DNA of 64,000 nucleotides from Acanthacorydalis orientalis (GCA_034766995.1 CM068314.1:17140201-17204200); one strand, 5' to 3'. Shown: positions 35,745 to 46,629, numbered from the stretch's first letter. Numbers and translations: made by a program. The notes: generated by a model from the letters alone, not told the origin.

Positions 35745-35945
35745 CCCGTTATGAGTGTATAGGCTTTAGGGACGAATACTCTAATTACCAATTGGGGTTA
35801 ACCAATTAATGCTAGATTGCAAGTTCAAGTTGTGGTTAGTTTTCTGCTCTCTATATCTCAAGATTCACTCGAGATTGCCACCCCTTTACGAGTGTTGTCT
35901 CTGTAACCCTCTTTCTATTCAAGCTTACACACACATCACATTACA
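35745..35945. other. GC-elevated island, unassigned
   Basis: Contains AATTGG-GGTTAA-CCAATT (35800-35817), a perfect inverted repeat centred on GGTTAACC, then a C/T-rich stretch with CTCGAGATTGCCACCCC. AGTTCAAGTTG at about 35822 weakly resembles a B box. It could be a SINE remnant. No open frame. Confidence 0.25.
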
Positions 35946-36176
35946 CTACGTACAAAGATTATTGTTCTGAAGATTTGATGTTTATGATGTAATAATTATA
36001 TCAAACTTGTTTCAAAGTATAGTCAATTGTTCATCATAAACAACTTCGAGATTTTCGAGATTCGTATATACACATTGTAGTTTTTTTTTAAGTCTTATAA
36101 ATTTTATTAGATCAATCCTTTTGCAACATCTTAATTTGAATTTTATATATGAGTTTTTTTATTACTATTTAATATG

Positions 36177-36182
<6 letters not shown>

Positions 36183-36232
<50 letters not shown>

Positions 36233-36250
36233 TATGTATGTATATAGATA

Positions 36251-36285
<35 letters not shown>
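36183..36285. repeat. Paired (TA)n microsatellites
   Basis: 48 bp of TA, a GATATG-rich spacer, then about 29 bp of TA and a CACACACA edge. Tyr-Ile frames on both strands come from this. Confidence 0.97.
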
Positions 36286-36286
<1 letters not shown>

Positions 36287-36841
36287 CACACACATATTAC
36301 AAAAAACACATGGCGATTTCAAAAAATACACGACGAAACGTTTTATTAAGAAACGTGAGTATTATCACATATTCATATTACTATACAAAACCTGAAAATT
36401 CAATTTAGCTATGCATTTTAAATAGCGTAACTGAAAATAATATATCATTTTTATTACTAGTAAAAGTGAAATGAGTATACGATTGCTGGTATCAAATATA
36501 TTGGTGGTGTATGGCACATACAAATACACATATTTGTATACATGATTTTTAGTATAGAAAACTCTTTTATTATAACAGAAAAAGTTTATGTACATATATT
36601 TATAACGAATAGCACAAATATCTAAAATTGAAAAATACGTTCGAGATGTTGGTTTAGACTGTTTTTTTTTATTCATAAATTTATTTCAGAATCTTGTGTA
36701 AATATATTGCTTAAAATTATATATATATATGTATATATATATATAATTTATAAAAAAATCAATTTTTGTTACATTATTAATCTATTTATTTCATAATTAC
36801 TTATTTTATTTGACTGAAAAGTATTATTATTGTATAACATG

Positions 36842-36846
<5 letters not shown>
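36286..36846. other. AT-rich non-coding DNA
   Basis: The 103-codon minus-strand frame at 36365-36676 has no motif and is rich in Tyr, Asn, Lys and Ile as expected from base composition. Not supported as a gene. Confidence 0.5.

Positions 36847-36908
<62 letters not shown>
36847..36908. repeat. (TA)n microsatellite
   Basis: 62 bp of TA. Confidence 0.98.
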
Positions 36909-36911
<3 letters not shown>

Positions 36912-37050
36912 GTTTTAATAACTGCATGTAAGTATATTATTTTAGAAAGCGAATTAATGAACGAATTAAAGAAAATAATAAGGTTATTTCGAAAAATAAG
37001 CAAAAAAATAAATAGTTATTTATTTTAAACTGATTTTGTAGATTTATTCG

Positions 37051-37051
<1 letters not shown>

Positions 37052-37110
<59 letters not shown>
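37052..37110. repeat. (TA)n microsatellite
   Basis: 59 bp of TA. Confidence 0.98.
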
Positions 37111-37115
<5 letters not shown>

Positions 37116-38492
37116 GTGTGTACATATATAGCATACGAACACTTCTGTTATAGCGACACGAAAATAAAAAGTATAAAAATATTTAAAAAGTTTATATTAA
37201 TATTAATATAGGTTATAATACCAACTATTTAATATGTTTGAATATATTTCATTATAATACGAGACACTCTCACGCTGGTTTAATTAATTGTCTATTTCAT
37301 TTGAATATTCATTTTTATTTTGTTTAAATTTGAATATTTAAAATATTAGTTTAAACAAGATATTATTTTATAAATAGTTTCAATAGTCTTCTGAAAAAAT
37401 AAATTGTTTAACATAATTATATCGTTTTTAAATTATTCGTTCATAAAATACATATTTGTTTAGTAAAGTAATTTATTAAAACTGATTATTGACCAAACAA
37501 ATATAAAATTCCAGGTGAATACACAATTAACATTACTTAATGAATTTCGAAAACTTAAATATATATAAATTGATTGTGAAGTGTGGTATATAGTGAACCA
37601 TTGAAATCAATTTAAATTTAATATACATTACACGTTAGAGTTCATTGCAAATGTTAGTTTAACTTTACCGTATTGTTAATACTTTGAGTTCAGTGAAAAT
37701 CGATTAAAATCATTAGCTGATGCTTTAACCGAGTATATTAGATTGCTGAAGTTGCGAGTTTTTTTTATCAATGTCTTTAATTCGAATTACTTCGTTGCAT
37801 GTTATCAAAAATGAAAAATTATATAAAAATAGATTTACTATTATTGTGACAAGATAATAAATAACACTTTTTCGAATGAGATTTTTTTTCAAACATTTTT
37901 ATATCAAATTATATTTTTATTTATTGAAGTCATTATATAAATAATTCGTTTTGTTCAGTTGCTGATCAAATTATTATAAAAAATTCTTTATATGTATTAT
38001 TTTTCAAAATAAAACGCATTTAAAAAAGAATATGCTATTTACATTCAGTATTATTTATTGTATTTGTCTACCTTTACAAATATAATCACAGTCTAATTTT
38101 GATACTGCAATTAAATACATAAATTAATTTTTCACTTATTTCATAAAAAAAAAATTAATCAGAAATGTTCAATAAATGATTGTTTCATTTTTGATTATAT
38201 GCTTTTCAATGGCGGTGCAAGACATGAGGTATAGCTAAAAGCATTTATGTAGTTAATTTTTTTTCTATTTCTTTAAAAAAAGAAATTTGATTGAGAATTT
38301 TTAGAAATTTTAATTTTGAGAATTATAGTTTTAAGAAATTAAAATCTAATGAACGAAACATGTAGAAATTAAAATGTTTTATTTATTAATTAGTTATTAT
38401 GAATATATATTTATAATTAGGGATTTCAAAAAGAATAATAGAACTATGTAATCTTTAAAAATATATTTTTTTAATTTTGGTTTCATAAACAT
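37111..38492. other. AT-rich non-coding DNA
   Basis: A low-complexity 18-bp palindrome TATATTAATATTAATATA lies near 37194. Otherwise nothing supported. Confidence 0.55.
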
Positions 38493-38532
38493 CCGTTGTA
38501 GTGACGTTTCGGTTATAACTATCTAAATCAGC
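38493..38532 (-). repeat. CTGA...CCGAAACGTC motif (hammerhead-like remnant)
   Basis: On the minus strand: GCTGATTTAGATAGTTATAA then CCGAAACGTC. The order CTGA-N-stem-GAAAC is that of the hammerhead core in Penelope-like elements, with GA of the first box changed to TA. No retroelement coding sequence is seen next to it. Confidence 0.3.
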
Positions 38533-38674
38533 TGTCTGTTAGTTTCTCATTTATTTTAAATGCAAATTCTTCCGATTTTAACAACTTTGAACACAGACCA
38601 ATTTGGATTTATGATATTAATAACATATTTTATATCTTATTTTAATGTATATCTATATTTTGAAAAAGCTTATA

Positions 38675-39060
38675 TTTTTGTTGTTATTAAAAAGGTTAGT
38701 ATAAATATAAGTAATATACATAAATCTATTATATATAATTATATAACTATGATCCCAACACATTGTCGCTGCTACTACTATCTAACTACTCGTATATTAA
38801 ACACTATTTTAACATTTTTATATTAGCTTATCGTTTTTAAATAAATTAATTTAATGAGATCTTGCGATTATATTTCTCGGTTAATCTAACTGTAAATTTG
38901 TTATAATTCATATTGCCTGCTATATGATTACCGTAGGGTCCATTTGATGGAAGCAATGTCTATTGATAGATAATTATCCTCCTCTTCCTCAATAAATAAA
39001 TAGTCAAATAGCTCTTCAAAATTTTTAAACTGCTTTCGTTGAGAACTACTACTAACTGTG
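38675..39060 (+). repeat. Left arm of a large inverted repeat (family R3)
   Basis: This arm reads as the reverse complement of 40430-40860. Nearly identical blocks are TATTAGCTTATC (38822-38833), TTAAATAAATTAATTTAATG (38837-38856), GTAAATTTGTTATAATTCAT (38892-38911) and GGTCCATTTGATGGAAG (38937-38953). Lower but continuous similarity extends both ways. The spacer between arms is about 1.4 kb. No domain is recognisable in its 88-codon frame (38560-38826). Confidence 0.75.
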
Positions 39061-39517
39061 AGAAGATAGATTCATTGTTTTTATTGGAAATGATGTTTAC
39101 AGGGACAATACATTTTTTCAATTTTCATCTATGGTAAAAAAATAGATTTTCACTATTCAGTAATCAGTCAGAGGATTGAACATATAAGTTTAACATTAAA
39201 AAATAAAAAAAAATAAATTAACTGAAAAATGATGATTATATCATTCCACTGTCAATTCATTTCATGTCTTGTACAATTTCTATGAATAGGTAAACCGTAC
39301 ATGTGAATAACTACATTGTGTGGTATTGAATAAAATATGTAATATGTAAATGAAAAATAAAAATATGAAGGACTTAAGGTCTACTTTTCTCGTATTTATT
39401 CATTTTTAAATCTTTAACTAATATTTTGCCAATATATATATATCGATATCTGGATATAAAAATATTTAATTATAATGATTTTCTTACCACGGTTTTTTAA
39501 ATGCCGCTATAAGCATG

Positions 39518-39521
<4 letters not shown>

Positions 39522-39552
<31 letters not shown>
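39522..39552. repeat. (TA)n microsatellite
   Basis: 31 bp of TA. Confidence 0.96.
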
Positions 39553-39555
<3 letters not shown>

Positions 39556-40150
39556 ATGTTATTAATAAATTTATTTTAAATATAATCTTTATAAACGTAG
39601 AAATTATACAGAAGTTGTATATTTTTTTTGTTTAAAGTGTTTGTGTAGTTATATTTCATTATACGAGTTAATTTACGATTGAGAATGAAAACGAAATAAA
39701 TTGCACTTATCTTCATCTACACAGTAGTGTACATATTATATTTCTTCACTTCTAAGAGTACAGTTTCTGAAATGAAAATAAATATTGTATTTTAACTCCG
39801 TTCTCTCGTATCTATAAATGAATGAATTCCATTTCGTAATTCGTTTATTTCGTTCGTTACATATATGTTTTCATTTGATTGAACTGTATATAGATTAGTT
39901 GATTTACATAATTAATGAAATAACTGACTTTATAATTAGTAATTAATTTTAAAAGATTAATAATCTTGTTTAGTAAATATTTTTATTACCGCAGATACAT
40001 TCTCGTTCATTGATAAAACAATAAATTTTAAATAAGTATTTCCTTTTGATATTAAAATCTAGTTTGGAAATAAAATTAATTGTAACAACTTTCGACATTT
40101 AGTAATGTGTTTATTCATTTCGGAACTTAGTAATTTATCTATACTTTTTG

Positions 40151-40151
<1 letters not shown>

Positions 40152-40199
<48 letters not shown>
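40152..40199. repeat. (TA)n microsatellite
   Basis: 48 bp of TA. Confidence 0.98.
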
Positions 40200-40202
<3 letters not shown>

Positions 40203-40429
40203 AGTTTTATATAGTATTTTATATTAATTTTAAAGTAAACATATTTCAAAACAAACTTATAAGTTATTGCTTTGAATATTTGTTTAATTTCGTTAATAAG
40301 CAATTAATTTTAAATGCAATTTATTGGTATGTAGCAGATACAGAGAGGAAAGTTTATTTGAGAAGTGCAAAATCAGTTTTTGTTTAAAGTTGTACAAAAA
40401 TAATGGTTTTATAATAACTTCTTGTTCAG

Positions 40430-40860
40430 ATTTTGTTGAATGTAGAATGTCGGTAGTGTTTTGAAAAGGACATTCAAAATTTTTAGAGGATAATTGGATT
40501 ATTTAATTGTTTAGGAGGATGGGTGTAATTACCTTCCAATGTGTATTACTTCAATCAAATGGACCGTACAGTAAGCTTGTAGCGGACAATATGAATTATA
40601 ACAAATTTATAGTAAATAAATTAATTCATATAAATAGATTGCGTTGATCTCATTAAATTAATTTATTTAAAAATGATAAGCTAATAAAAAGTATTAAAAT
40701 AGCTTTTAATATTATTGGTAACAACAAAATAGTTTGTAGCAGATTTATTTACACAAATACACACAAAATATTTATTTATATTATCTATGTTTGTATTGGT
40801 CTTTATAACCACTCTAGAAAAACGTCGTAAGAAATTAAATATTAAAAATAAAGCATTTAA
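40430..40860 (-). repeat. Right arm of a large inverted repeat (family R3)
   Basis: Reverse-complement partner of 38675-39060. Matching blocks in plus-strand order are CTTCAATCAAATGGACCGTA (40550-40569), ATGAATTATAACAAATTTA (40591-40609), CATTAAATTAATTTATTTAA (40651-40670) and GATAAGCTAATA (40675-40686). The right part overlaps a 98-codon minus frame (40681-40977). That frame shares a few spaced residues (VVIK..NI.NI.K) with the frame in the left arm, probably because the DNA is homologous rather than because it codes. Confidence 0.75.
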
Positions 40861-40972
40861 TCTAAGACAAAAATGAAAAAAAAAACAATATAAAAATACA
40901 ACAATAATGTATTTTCCAATCGAAATAATAAAGTTTTCTTTTTTGGTATTCCTTTTTAAATAAATTTTCATT

Positions 40973-41303
40973 TTCAATAATACTTATTTCATTTCAAAAC
41001 CCATAAAACGCTTTCTGATCAAACACATTCTATAATTGATAATTGATCATTTTTGATAGTTGATTATGTGAAATCGATGGCAATGTCATCATTCACAGAA
41101 CGTTAGCTTACAAGTAAAATCTATTAAAAAAAAATAATAAAACTATAGACTTTTCTGCATCGTAGTACTCTGAGATTGATAACATTGACTTCAATAGAAT
41201 AAATAATTGATCGATAGTCAGTTAATCTATCAAGAAATATTGAACATTTTTGAATGTAATTTTTTTGTGGTTTGTTGAAGAGTGAAAAATTCATTTGTGA
41301 AAG
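40973..41303. mobile_element. Palindromic MITE-like element, copy B
   Basis: About 330 bp. The right end GTTTGTTGAAGAGTGAAAAA (41270-41289) plus CATTTGTGAAAG corresponds to the right ends of copies A and C. The left end (40973-41010) reads as its imperfect complement. Inner halves are inverted: CAATGTCATCATTCACAGA (41082-41100) against the complement of the CTCTGAGATTGATAACATTG block (41169-41188). Longest of the three copies and therefore perhaps the most complete. Non-coding. Confidence 0.5.
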
Positions 41304-41375
41304 TGAATTCAGCCGTAATGTACAATTTTTTATGTATTATATATTTTTTTAAAATAGATATTTAATGTAATTATA

Positions 41376-41379
<4 letters not shown>

Positions 41380-41431
<52 letters not shown>
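41380..41431. repeat. (TA)n microsatellite
   Basis: 52 bp of TA. Confidence 0.98.
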
Positions 41432-41432
<1 letters not shown>

Positions 41433-42229
41433 TCGTATATGCGTATTTATGTGGCCGTACAAAGAAGGGGAGGAAAACATGAATAGATGAAAACAGTTTG
41501 TTTTTGCTACAAACATTGTAAATATTCATTATATGTAATAGAATGTTAATGATGTTAATTTAACGTTCTTTACAGATAAAGCAAAAAGGAAAATTGTAGT
41601 AAGGATGAATGATATTAATAAATCAAAATGCGTATAAAAAAATTGAGAAATTATGTATTGTAAATATAGAAGCGCTTTAAAATTTATAATTCATGAAATG
41701 TATTGAATTTTAAGAAATATAACAAAGATTAATTATTAAAATTCATAAAATTATATTACGCCGATCGTTATTAATGTATTTAAAAATATAGCTTGAAAGA
41801 GTACGTTTTTAAGAATAAATTTTATCAATGTTTGAATTAATAAAATATTTATTGAGAATTTTATATTCAACTCGTCTGAAAATTAATGAATAAAGTATTG
41901 ATTTTTAAATATAAATACAAGGTCATATTTATAAACCATTTGTTGTACAAAAAATACATAATGAATATTTAATTTTCTATTTGAAATGTACATAATTGAT
42001 AGGATGTAACATGATGAATACTTTTTTCAATACATTGAAATGCACTTCGTATGCTATGGAACACCTATAAATTCTCTCTAAAATATGTGAAACAATACAA
42101 ATCTTTACAAAATAGTTTTGACACAATTTTAAATATACGTTAATTGAATTTTTAGTCTCTATCAATTAATTTCAAAATTTGTATAATAAAATTTACTTTT
42201 AACGATAAATTAAGCTAATTCGCTTTATA
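41432..42229. other. AT-rich non-coding DNA
   Basis: Nothing supported; the 62-codon minus frame at 41977 has no motif. Confidence 0.55.
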
Positions 42230-42430
42230 ATTTGCCCATTACGAAAGCAATCAGGGAACTAAACTCCGTCGAAAAGTGTAGCGTTGTTGTGAAGTAGAGG
42301 ACTAATACTATGGTATGCTCTCGAAATAATCTCCACGCAAGAGCTGCGAACGCTTCATTAAACCGTCATGAAACGCGTCCCTGTTAATTATTAAGGGTAA
42401 CAACATAAAGAGGCTTAACTTAAATGCCTT
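42230..42430. promoter_or_regulatory. GC-elevated island, unassigned
   Basis: Raised G+C with scattered CpG (CTCCGTCG, GCTGCGAACGC, GAAACGCGTCCC). No frame of note. A stretch AAAGTGTAGCG...TTGTTGTGAAG loosely recalls the minus copy of family R2, but not enough to claim membership. Confidence 0.25.
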
Positions 42431-42503
42431 TTTCAGAAAGCCTTGTTGGTTCTCTTTCGTGATAAATGTTTTCAAGAAATGACGATTTCACCTGTGTCAA
42501 CAA

Positions 42504-42507
<4 letters not shown>

Positions 42508-42573
<66 letters not shown>
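42508..42573. repeat. (TA)n microsatellite
   Basis: 66 bp of TA. Confidence 0.98.
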
Positions 42574-42579
<6 letters not shown>

Positions 42580-43505
42580 CATACATATATAGATGCACAA
42601 ACTTTTTCATTTATAAGTGCTTAACTATATTTTCGTCATTTATATATCTTACAACCAAAATAACAAGCCTATTTAAATAAAAAAAACCTTATACATTAGA
42701 GACCACGTTTGAATTTTTTTTAAATTAAGTTTCTTTTTAAGTGAAGTTTTAAGCTAAGTTTAAAATAAAAAAAAATGTTTTCTTTTTTAAAAAAAAATAA
42801 TTTATAAAGTGCTAAAATTGTAGCTCAATGTAACTAAATGAAAAATAAATTATATATCTTACAGTATATTAAATCTAACTTAAAATAATTAAGTATATGT
42901 TTTAAATTCAGTAATTGTGTTATTTTAAAATATGTTGATTTTTTTTTAATTGCGAATGAATGAAACTTATAAATCAATTTTTTTTATCATGTCATTTGAA
43001 TATTTAGTAAGTTATTTATACAGTATAAAATTCATTTATCGTATATGATATTTCTTTTAAAACTGGAATAATATTCTCATTTTTATTTTCCTAGAAATAA
43101 TTTAAATTTATTCAAACCATTTATCAAGATAAACGTCGGAATGTTGAAAGAAACAACACGCATTTTTAAAATAAAGGAAGGTGTATGTGTTTTATTATAT
43201 ATTTTTTACAACTATTTACATAAATACAATAAGAACAATATTTAGCATTCATTATTTCGGTTAATTCTTAACCATACATACTTATGTACACATCTGAGCA
43301 CTTTGCATATTATTAGTATAGTTTCTCAACCCTAAAATATTTTTATATAAAAATAACATTTATTTTCTTGGAACAAACTTTATACTTTCAGTGCCATTTT
43401 CAATATTTTTAAAGAAGAATCAGTAAATCCGTGATTAAATATTTCATTTTTCTGTTATTTTATGTTTTTCAACATTTTTATGTTTGACTGTATGGCTTAA
43501 AGACG

Positions 43506-43507
<2 letters not shown>
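42574..43507. other. AT-rich non-coding DNA
   Basis: A-runs and T-runs only. Confidence 0.55.

Positions 43508-43545
<38 letters not shown>
43508..43545. repeat. (TA)n microsatellite
   Basis: 38 bp of TA. The 98-codon minus frame around it (43478-43774) is hydrophobic and Tyr/Val-rich through microsatellite and AT composition, and is not supported as a gene. Confidence 0.96.
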
Positions 43546-43549
<4 letters not shown>

Positions 43550-44000
43550 TATGCCTATACCTACAAGGCATACAAAAACTGAAACGTAAAGAACGGACAA
43601 GATAATGAATGCTAAACCTATTTTATATTCATAGTGAATGTGAATGTATACTATGAAATAAAATACAAATATATAAGGATGACTATGAGTTACGAAAGTG
43701 GATGTATAAAATATATATAAAACACAAACAAACGTACGTACATACATCATTAGAGACGCAAACGAAACATGCATGTCAAATACTGTTATATATTGACGCT
43801 ACCTCAAATCCCATACAATTAACTTACGATCGCTGATTGTTGAAATAATTAAAAAACAATAAAAGCATGCTAATTTTTCAAAGTGATACAGAAATAAAAT
43901 AAACAGAATACATTTTAATTTACTTCAGTTTTTTTAAAAGTAAAACTGTAATAAACTAAAAATAGAAAATAATAAATTTACAGATAAAAATTATATATAT

Positions 44001-45265
44001 ATTGTGGTCAAAAAGTATTAAGATTTTTCTATGAAAATGAAAGACGAATATTTCATGGAAAGCAAAAAACTTTATTAAACAATATATATATTGTCCATTC
44101 TGTTCGATTACCTTTTTCCATATTTTAGGCAACTTCATGATTCCACGCTCAAAAAAGTTCTCATCTTTTTCGCTAAAAAACAGTTCCAAGAATGATTTGA
44201 TATTCTCGTTAGCAGTGAAGGTTTTATCATTCAAGGCGTTTTGCAAAGAAGGAAATAAATGGTGGCTGACGGTGCCAGGTCTGTCGAATATGGTGGTTGT
44301 GGTAACACATCCCATCCAAGCTGCAATAATTTTTGATGAGTGAACAAACTTGTATGTGGTCTAGTGTTATCATGGTAAAACCTTTGCGATTCACCAATTC
44401 TGGACACTTCTGTTTGATGACATCATTTAATTTGTTCAGTTGACGACAATACACGTCCAAATTAATGGGTCGATTCCTTAGAAACAGCTCAAAATAGACA
44501 ATACCTTTGAAATCCAACCAGACTGACAGCATAGCCTTCCTTTGGTGAATATCTGCATTTAAAGTGTTTTGAGTAGGTTTATCACGCTTGCTCCACGATC
44601 TTTTTCGTTCGACATTGCTATAGACGATTCATATACGATTATCATACGTTTCAAAAATGGATCGTTTTCTTCACGTTTCAAGAGAGAATTGCAGATGTCA
44701 ATGCGCTTAGTAAGATCAAGTTCTTTGAGCTTGTGTGGTACCTAAATATCGATCTTACTAACGTATCCAAGTTGTTTTAAATAGGGCCAAACGCTCAGTT
44801 TTGATATGTTAAGATTCTCAGCAGTCTCTCGTGTCGTTAAACGCTGATTGGATTCGATCAAGCCTTTATTTTGTCATCATCAACTTCGATTGACCTTCCT
44901 GAGCGTGGTGCAACTTTAAAATTAAAATCCCCAGACCGAAATTTAGCAAACCAATTCTGACATTGCCGTTGTTTTAAGGCATCTTCATCGTACACATTAG
45001 ATAAGTTTTTATGAGCTTGCACATGGTTTTTTCCTTTTCAGAATTAATACAACAAAATATGACGAAAATGTTCCTTTAGATTTTCCATTTTCAACTCGAC
45101 AGCAAACATAATTATTAACAAAATTGTGCACTTTCTTTTTCTAAAACGGACTTGAACTGTTAGTTGTCAAGTTACATAATGAATTTGCGGTTTAGAATAA
45201 AGTTGTTGCATTTCAAGACATGTATGTCCATCTATTTGAAAAAAGCACAATTTTTTTTGGGCAAC

Positions 45266-45270
<5 letters not shown>
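44001..45270 (-). mobile_element. Decayed mariner transposon
   Basis: About 1.27 kb, the usual mariner length. The right terminus read inward is ATTGGGTTGCCCAAAAAAAA (45270 leftwards) and the left terminus is ATTGTGGTCAAAAAGTATTA (44001-44020), recognisable as diverged mariner terminal inverted repeats. Each is flanked by TA, the mariner target, here part of TA-rich DNA on both sides. The single internal gene on the minus strand is a broken transposase. A short (TA)n array and then an R1 repeat copy follow on the right. Confidence 0.92.
44075..45088 (-). pseudogene. Mariner transposase pseudogene
   Basis: Cut-and-paste DNA transposase of the IS630-Tc1-mariner superfamily, no longer functional. 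The reading starts with MENLKEHF at 45088, as in mariner proteins, then hits a stop after HILLY. Further on are QNWFAKFRSGDF and PRSGRSIEVDDDKIKA (helix-turn-helix region), followed by a frameshift stop at 44858-44860. A nonsense TAG (44742-44744) replaces the Trp of the WVPHEL linker. The GDEKW segment with the first catalytic Asp is missing near 44631-44655. MLSVWLDFKG, INLDVYCRQLNKL and KCPELVNRKGF are in frame (44227-44532). The second-Asp motif HQDNARPH has decayed to TLDHIQVC, and DLAPS with the third Asp lies in yet another frame near 44275. The C-terminal HHLFPSLQ to MKLPKIWKKVIEQNGQYI is readable. Multiple independent lesions indicate an old copy. Confidence 0.93.

Positions 45271-45298
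<28 letters not shown>
45271..45298. repeat. (TA)n microsatellite between mariner and R1
   Basis: 28 bp of TA joining the mariner right end to the R1 copy. Confidence 0.95.
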
Positions 45299-45303
<5 letters not shown>

Positions 45304-45570
45304 CAAAATTATCCACACAAAAGTTTCGATAACGTCGACTTATTTATTTATGACGTCGAGGTTTCATGGTACCCAAATATGTTTATCTCATATATGAAAC
45401 ATCAATGTTGAAATCTGTCTGCGATAGTGATTATATGGACATAAATGAGTTTCAAAAAATGTTTTTTATTTCATTTGGTTACGTATAGAGGCCTATAATT
45501 GACAAGTGGGCGATCGCAGCGAGCTCTGGGGTTGGTGAGCGTAGAGAGCAGGGGGCGAAGTCCCCTAGTA
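45298..45570 (+). repeat. GC-rich hairpin repeat (family R1), long copy 2
   Basis: The fullest R1 copy, about 270 bp. It starts AAAATCAAAATTATCCACAC, includes TATGACGTCGAGGTTTCATG, GTACCCAAATATG and ATAATTGACAAGTGGGCGAT, and ends GGGGGCGAAGTCCCCTAGT at 45551-45569, followed by (TG)n(TA)n. It contains about 60 bp (around 45395-45455) missing from the copy at 33391. There is no open frame of note, so it is probably non-autonomous. Abutment to TA arrays on both sides is shared with the other long copy. Confidence 0.75.

Positions 45571-45602
<32 letters not shown>
45570..45602. repeat. (TG)n(TA)n compound microsatellite
   Basis: GTGTGTGTGTGTG then about 20 bp of TA, directly after R1. Confidence 0.95.
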
Positions 45603-45604
<2 letters not shown>

Positions 45605-45714
45605 ACGTGTATATTCTTTTTAGTTTCATAATTCCTGTAATATGAGAATAAAATGAAAATGTATTATTTAAATGAATTCTATACAAATTTAATTCCAGTA
45701 ATGTGCCTGGGTGT

Positions 45715-45720
45715 ACATAC

Positions 45721-45794
<74 letters not shown>
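45715..45794. repeat. (CA)n(TA)n compound microsatellite
   Basis: ACACACACACACA, then TA arrays with one C interruption, to 45794. Confidence 0.95.
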
Positions 45795-45798
<4 letters not shown>

Positions 45799-45980
45799 GT
45801 ATATACATACATACAGGCAGACATAAATTTCAAAACTTGATATTCAAGATATTTTTCATTATATTTGCACTCAACCTCAACAGTCCTATTAAATTAAACA
45901 AATTCCATCCATAAAGTTGTAGAAACAAAAATAATGTTATAAAATAATTAAGCTGAACTTTTCCATACAAAGAAAATAAC

Positions 45981-46181
45981 ATGAAATTTGATGGAGAACT
46001 GCTTTCCTCTGACGAGTTTGAAACTTTGGAATGCCACTCACAGTTTTATGGCTATGAACTTTTTGCTTCTCCCGTGCCTCATCCCTGCACCACTCGATTT
46101 AATTATATTTCTCACAAGCAGCGAAAAAAACTTCTTGAACTTGTTTCTCAAATAGAAGCGATTATTTATTTTCAGTTATAA
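45981..46181 (+). CDS. Unassigned 66-codon open frame
   Basis: Begins MKFDGELLSSDEFETLECHS and has a hydrophilic, mixed composition with Cys, Pro, His, Asp and Glu (PVPHPCTTRF, SHKQRKKLLELVSQIE). This is unlike the Ile/Tyr/Lys/Phe-rich frames elsewhere in the window. The DNA is locally richer in G+C between 45995 and 46150. No known domain is recognised. There is no obvious splice pair or neighbouring exon. It may be an exon, a small gene, or a fragment of a retroposed or transposon-encoded protein. Confidence 0.25.
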   Translation: MKFDGELLSSDEFETLECHSQFYGYELFASPVPHPCTTRFNYISHKQRKKLLELVSQIEAIIYFQL

Positions 46182-46350
46182 TTATATTTTAAAACTGTCT
46201 TTGTGTTTGTACTTAATTAACTTGTATATTAAACAATAAATTACTTTGTAATTACCTTTTACGCTCACATGATTTATAATAATTACATTAATTTTCAATC
46301 TCCAGAGCTTACACTACATTGCTCACATGTTTTCTATGTCGGAAAGATCA

Positions 46351-46353
<3 letters not shown>

Positions 46354-46408
<55 letters not shown>
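46354..46408. repeat. (TA)n microsatellite
   Basis: 55 bp of TA. Confidence 0.98.
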
Positions 46409-46409
<1 letters not shown>

Positions 46410-46629
46410 TGTGTACTGTAACATACTATTCCTTTATTGATATTAATTTAATATAATCTACAATAATAACAGTTGTGTTATAATCGTAATCGTTTTAGTT
46501 TTGACTGAGTTAAAAATTTAATATTAGTACATAAAGATTAATTAGGCAATATATATGTGATATAAAAATTAGTATAATAGAAACATTGACATCTTCGTAA
46601 TTTTTGTATTTTTGATATAGTTTCTGGTA

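Larger units (their letters stand above)
39061..40429. other. Spacer between R3 arms
   Basis: AT-rich, with TA arrays at 39522-39552 and 40152-40199. The 79-codon frame at 40148-40387 starts inside the TA array and is not supported. No transposase-like sequence is seen, so the R3 arms are not the ends of an autonomous element as far as I can tell. Confidence 0.5.

Noticed and set aside
36365..36676. 103-codon minus-strand open frame
   Set aside because: Composition is dominated by Tyr, Asn, Lys and Ile as expected in AT-rich DNA; no motif, no splice context, no GC rise.
37190..37215. 18-bp palindrome TATATTAATATTAATATA
   Set aside because: Low-complexity A/T palindrome expected by chance in such DNA.
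42230..42430. Possible third copy of the R2 repeat (AAAGTGTAGCG...TTGTGAAG)
   Set aside because: Only about 20 loosely matching bases and the diagnostic TAGCACGTTAACC core is absent.
43478..43774. 98-codon minus-strand hydrophobic frame that could suggest a membrane protein
   Set aside because: Hydrophobicity arises from T-rich codons and it ends in a TA array; nothing else supports it.
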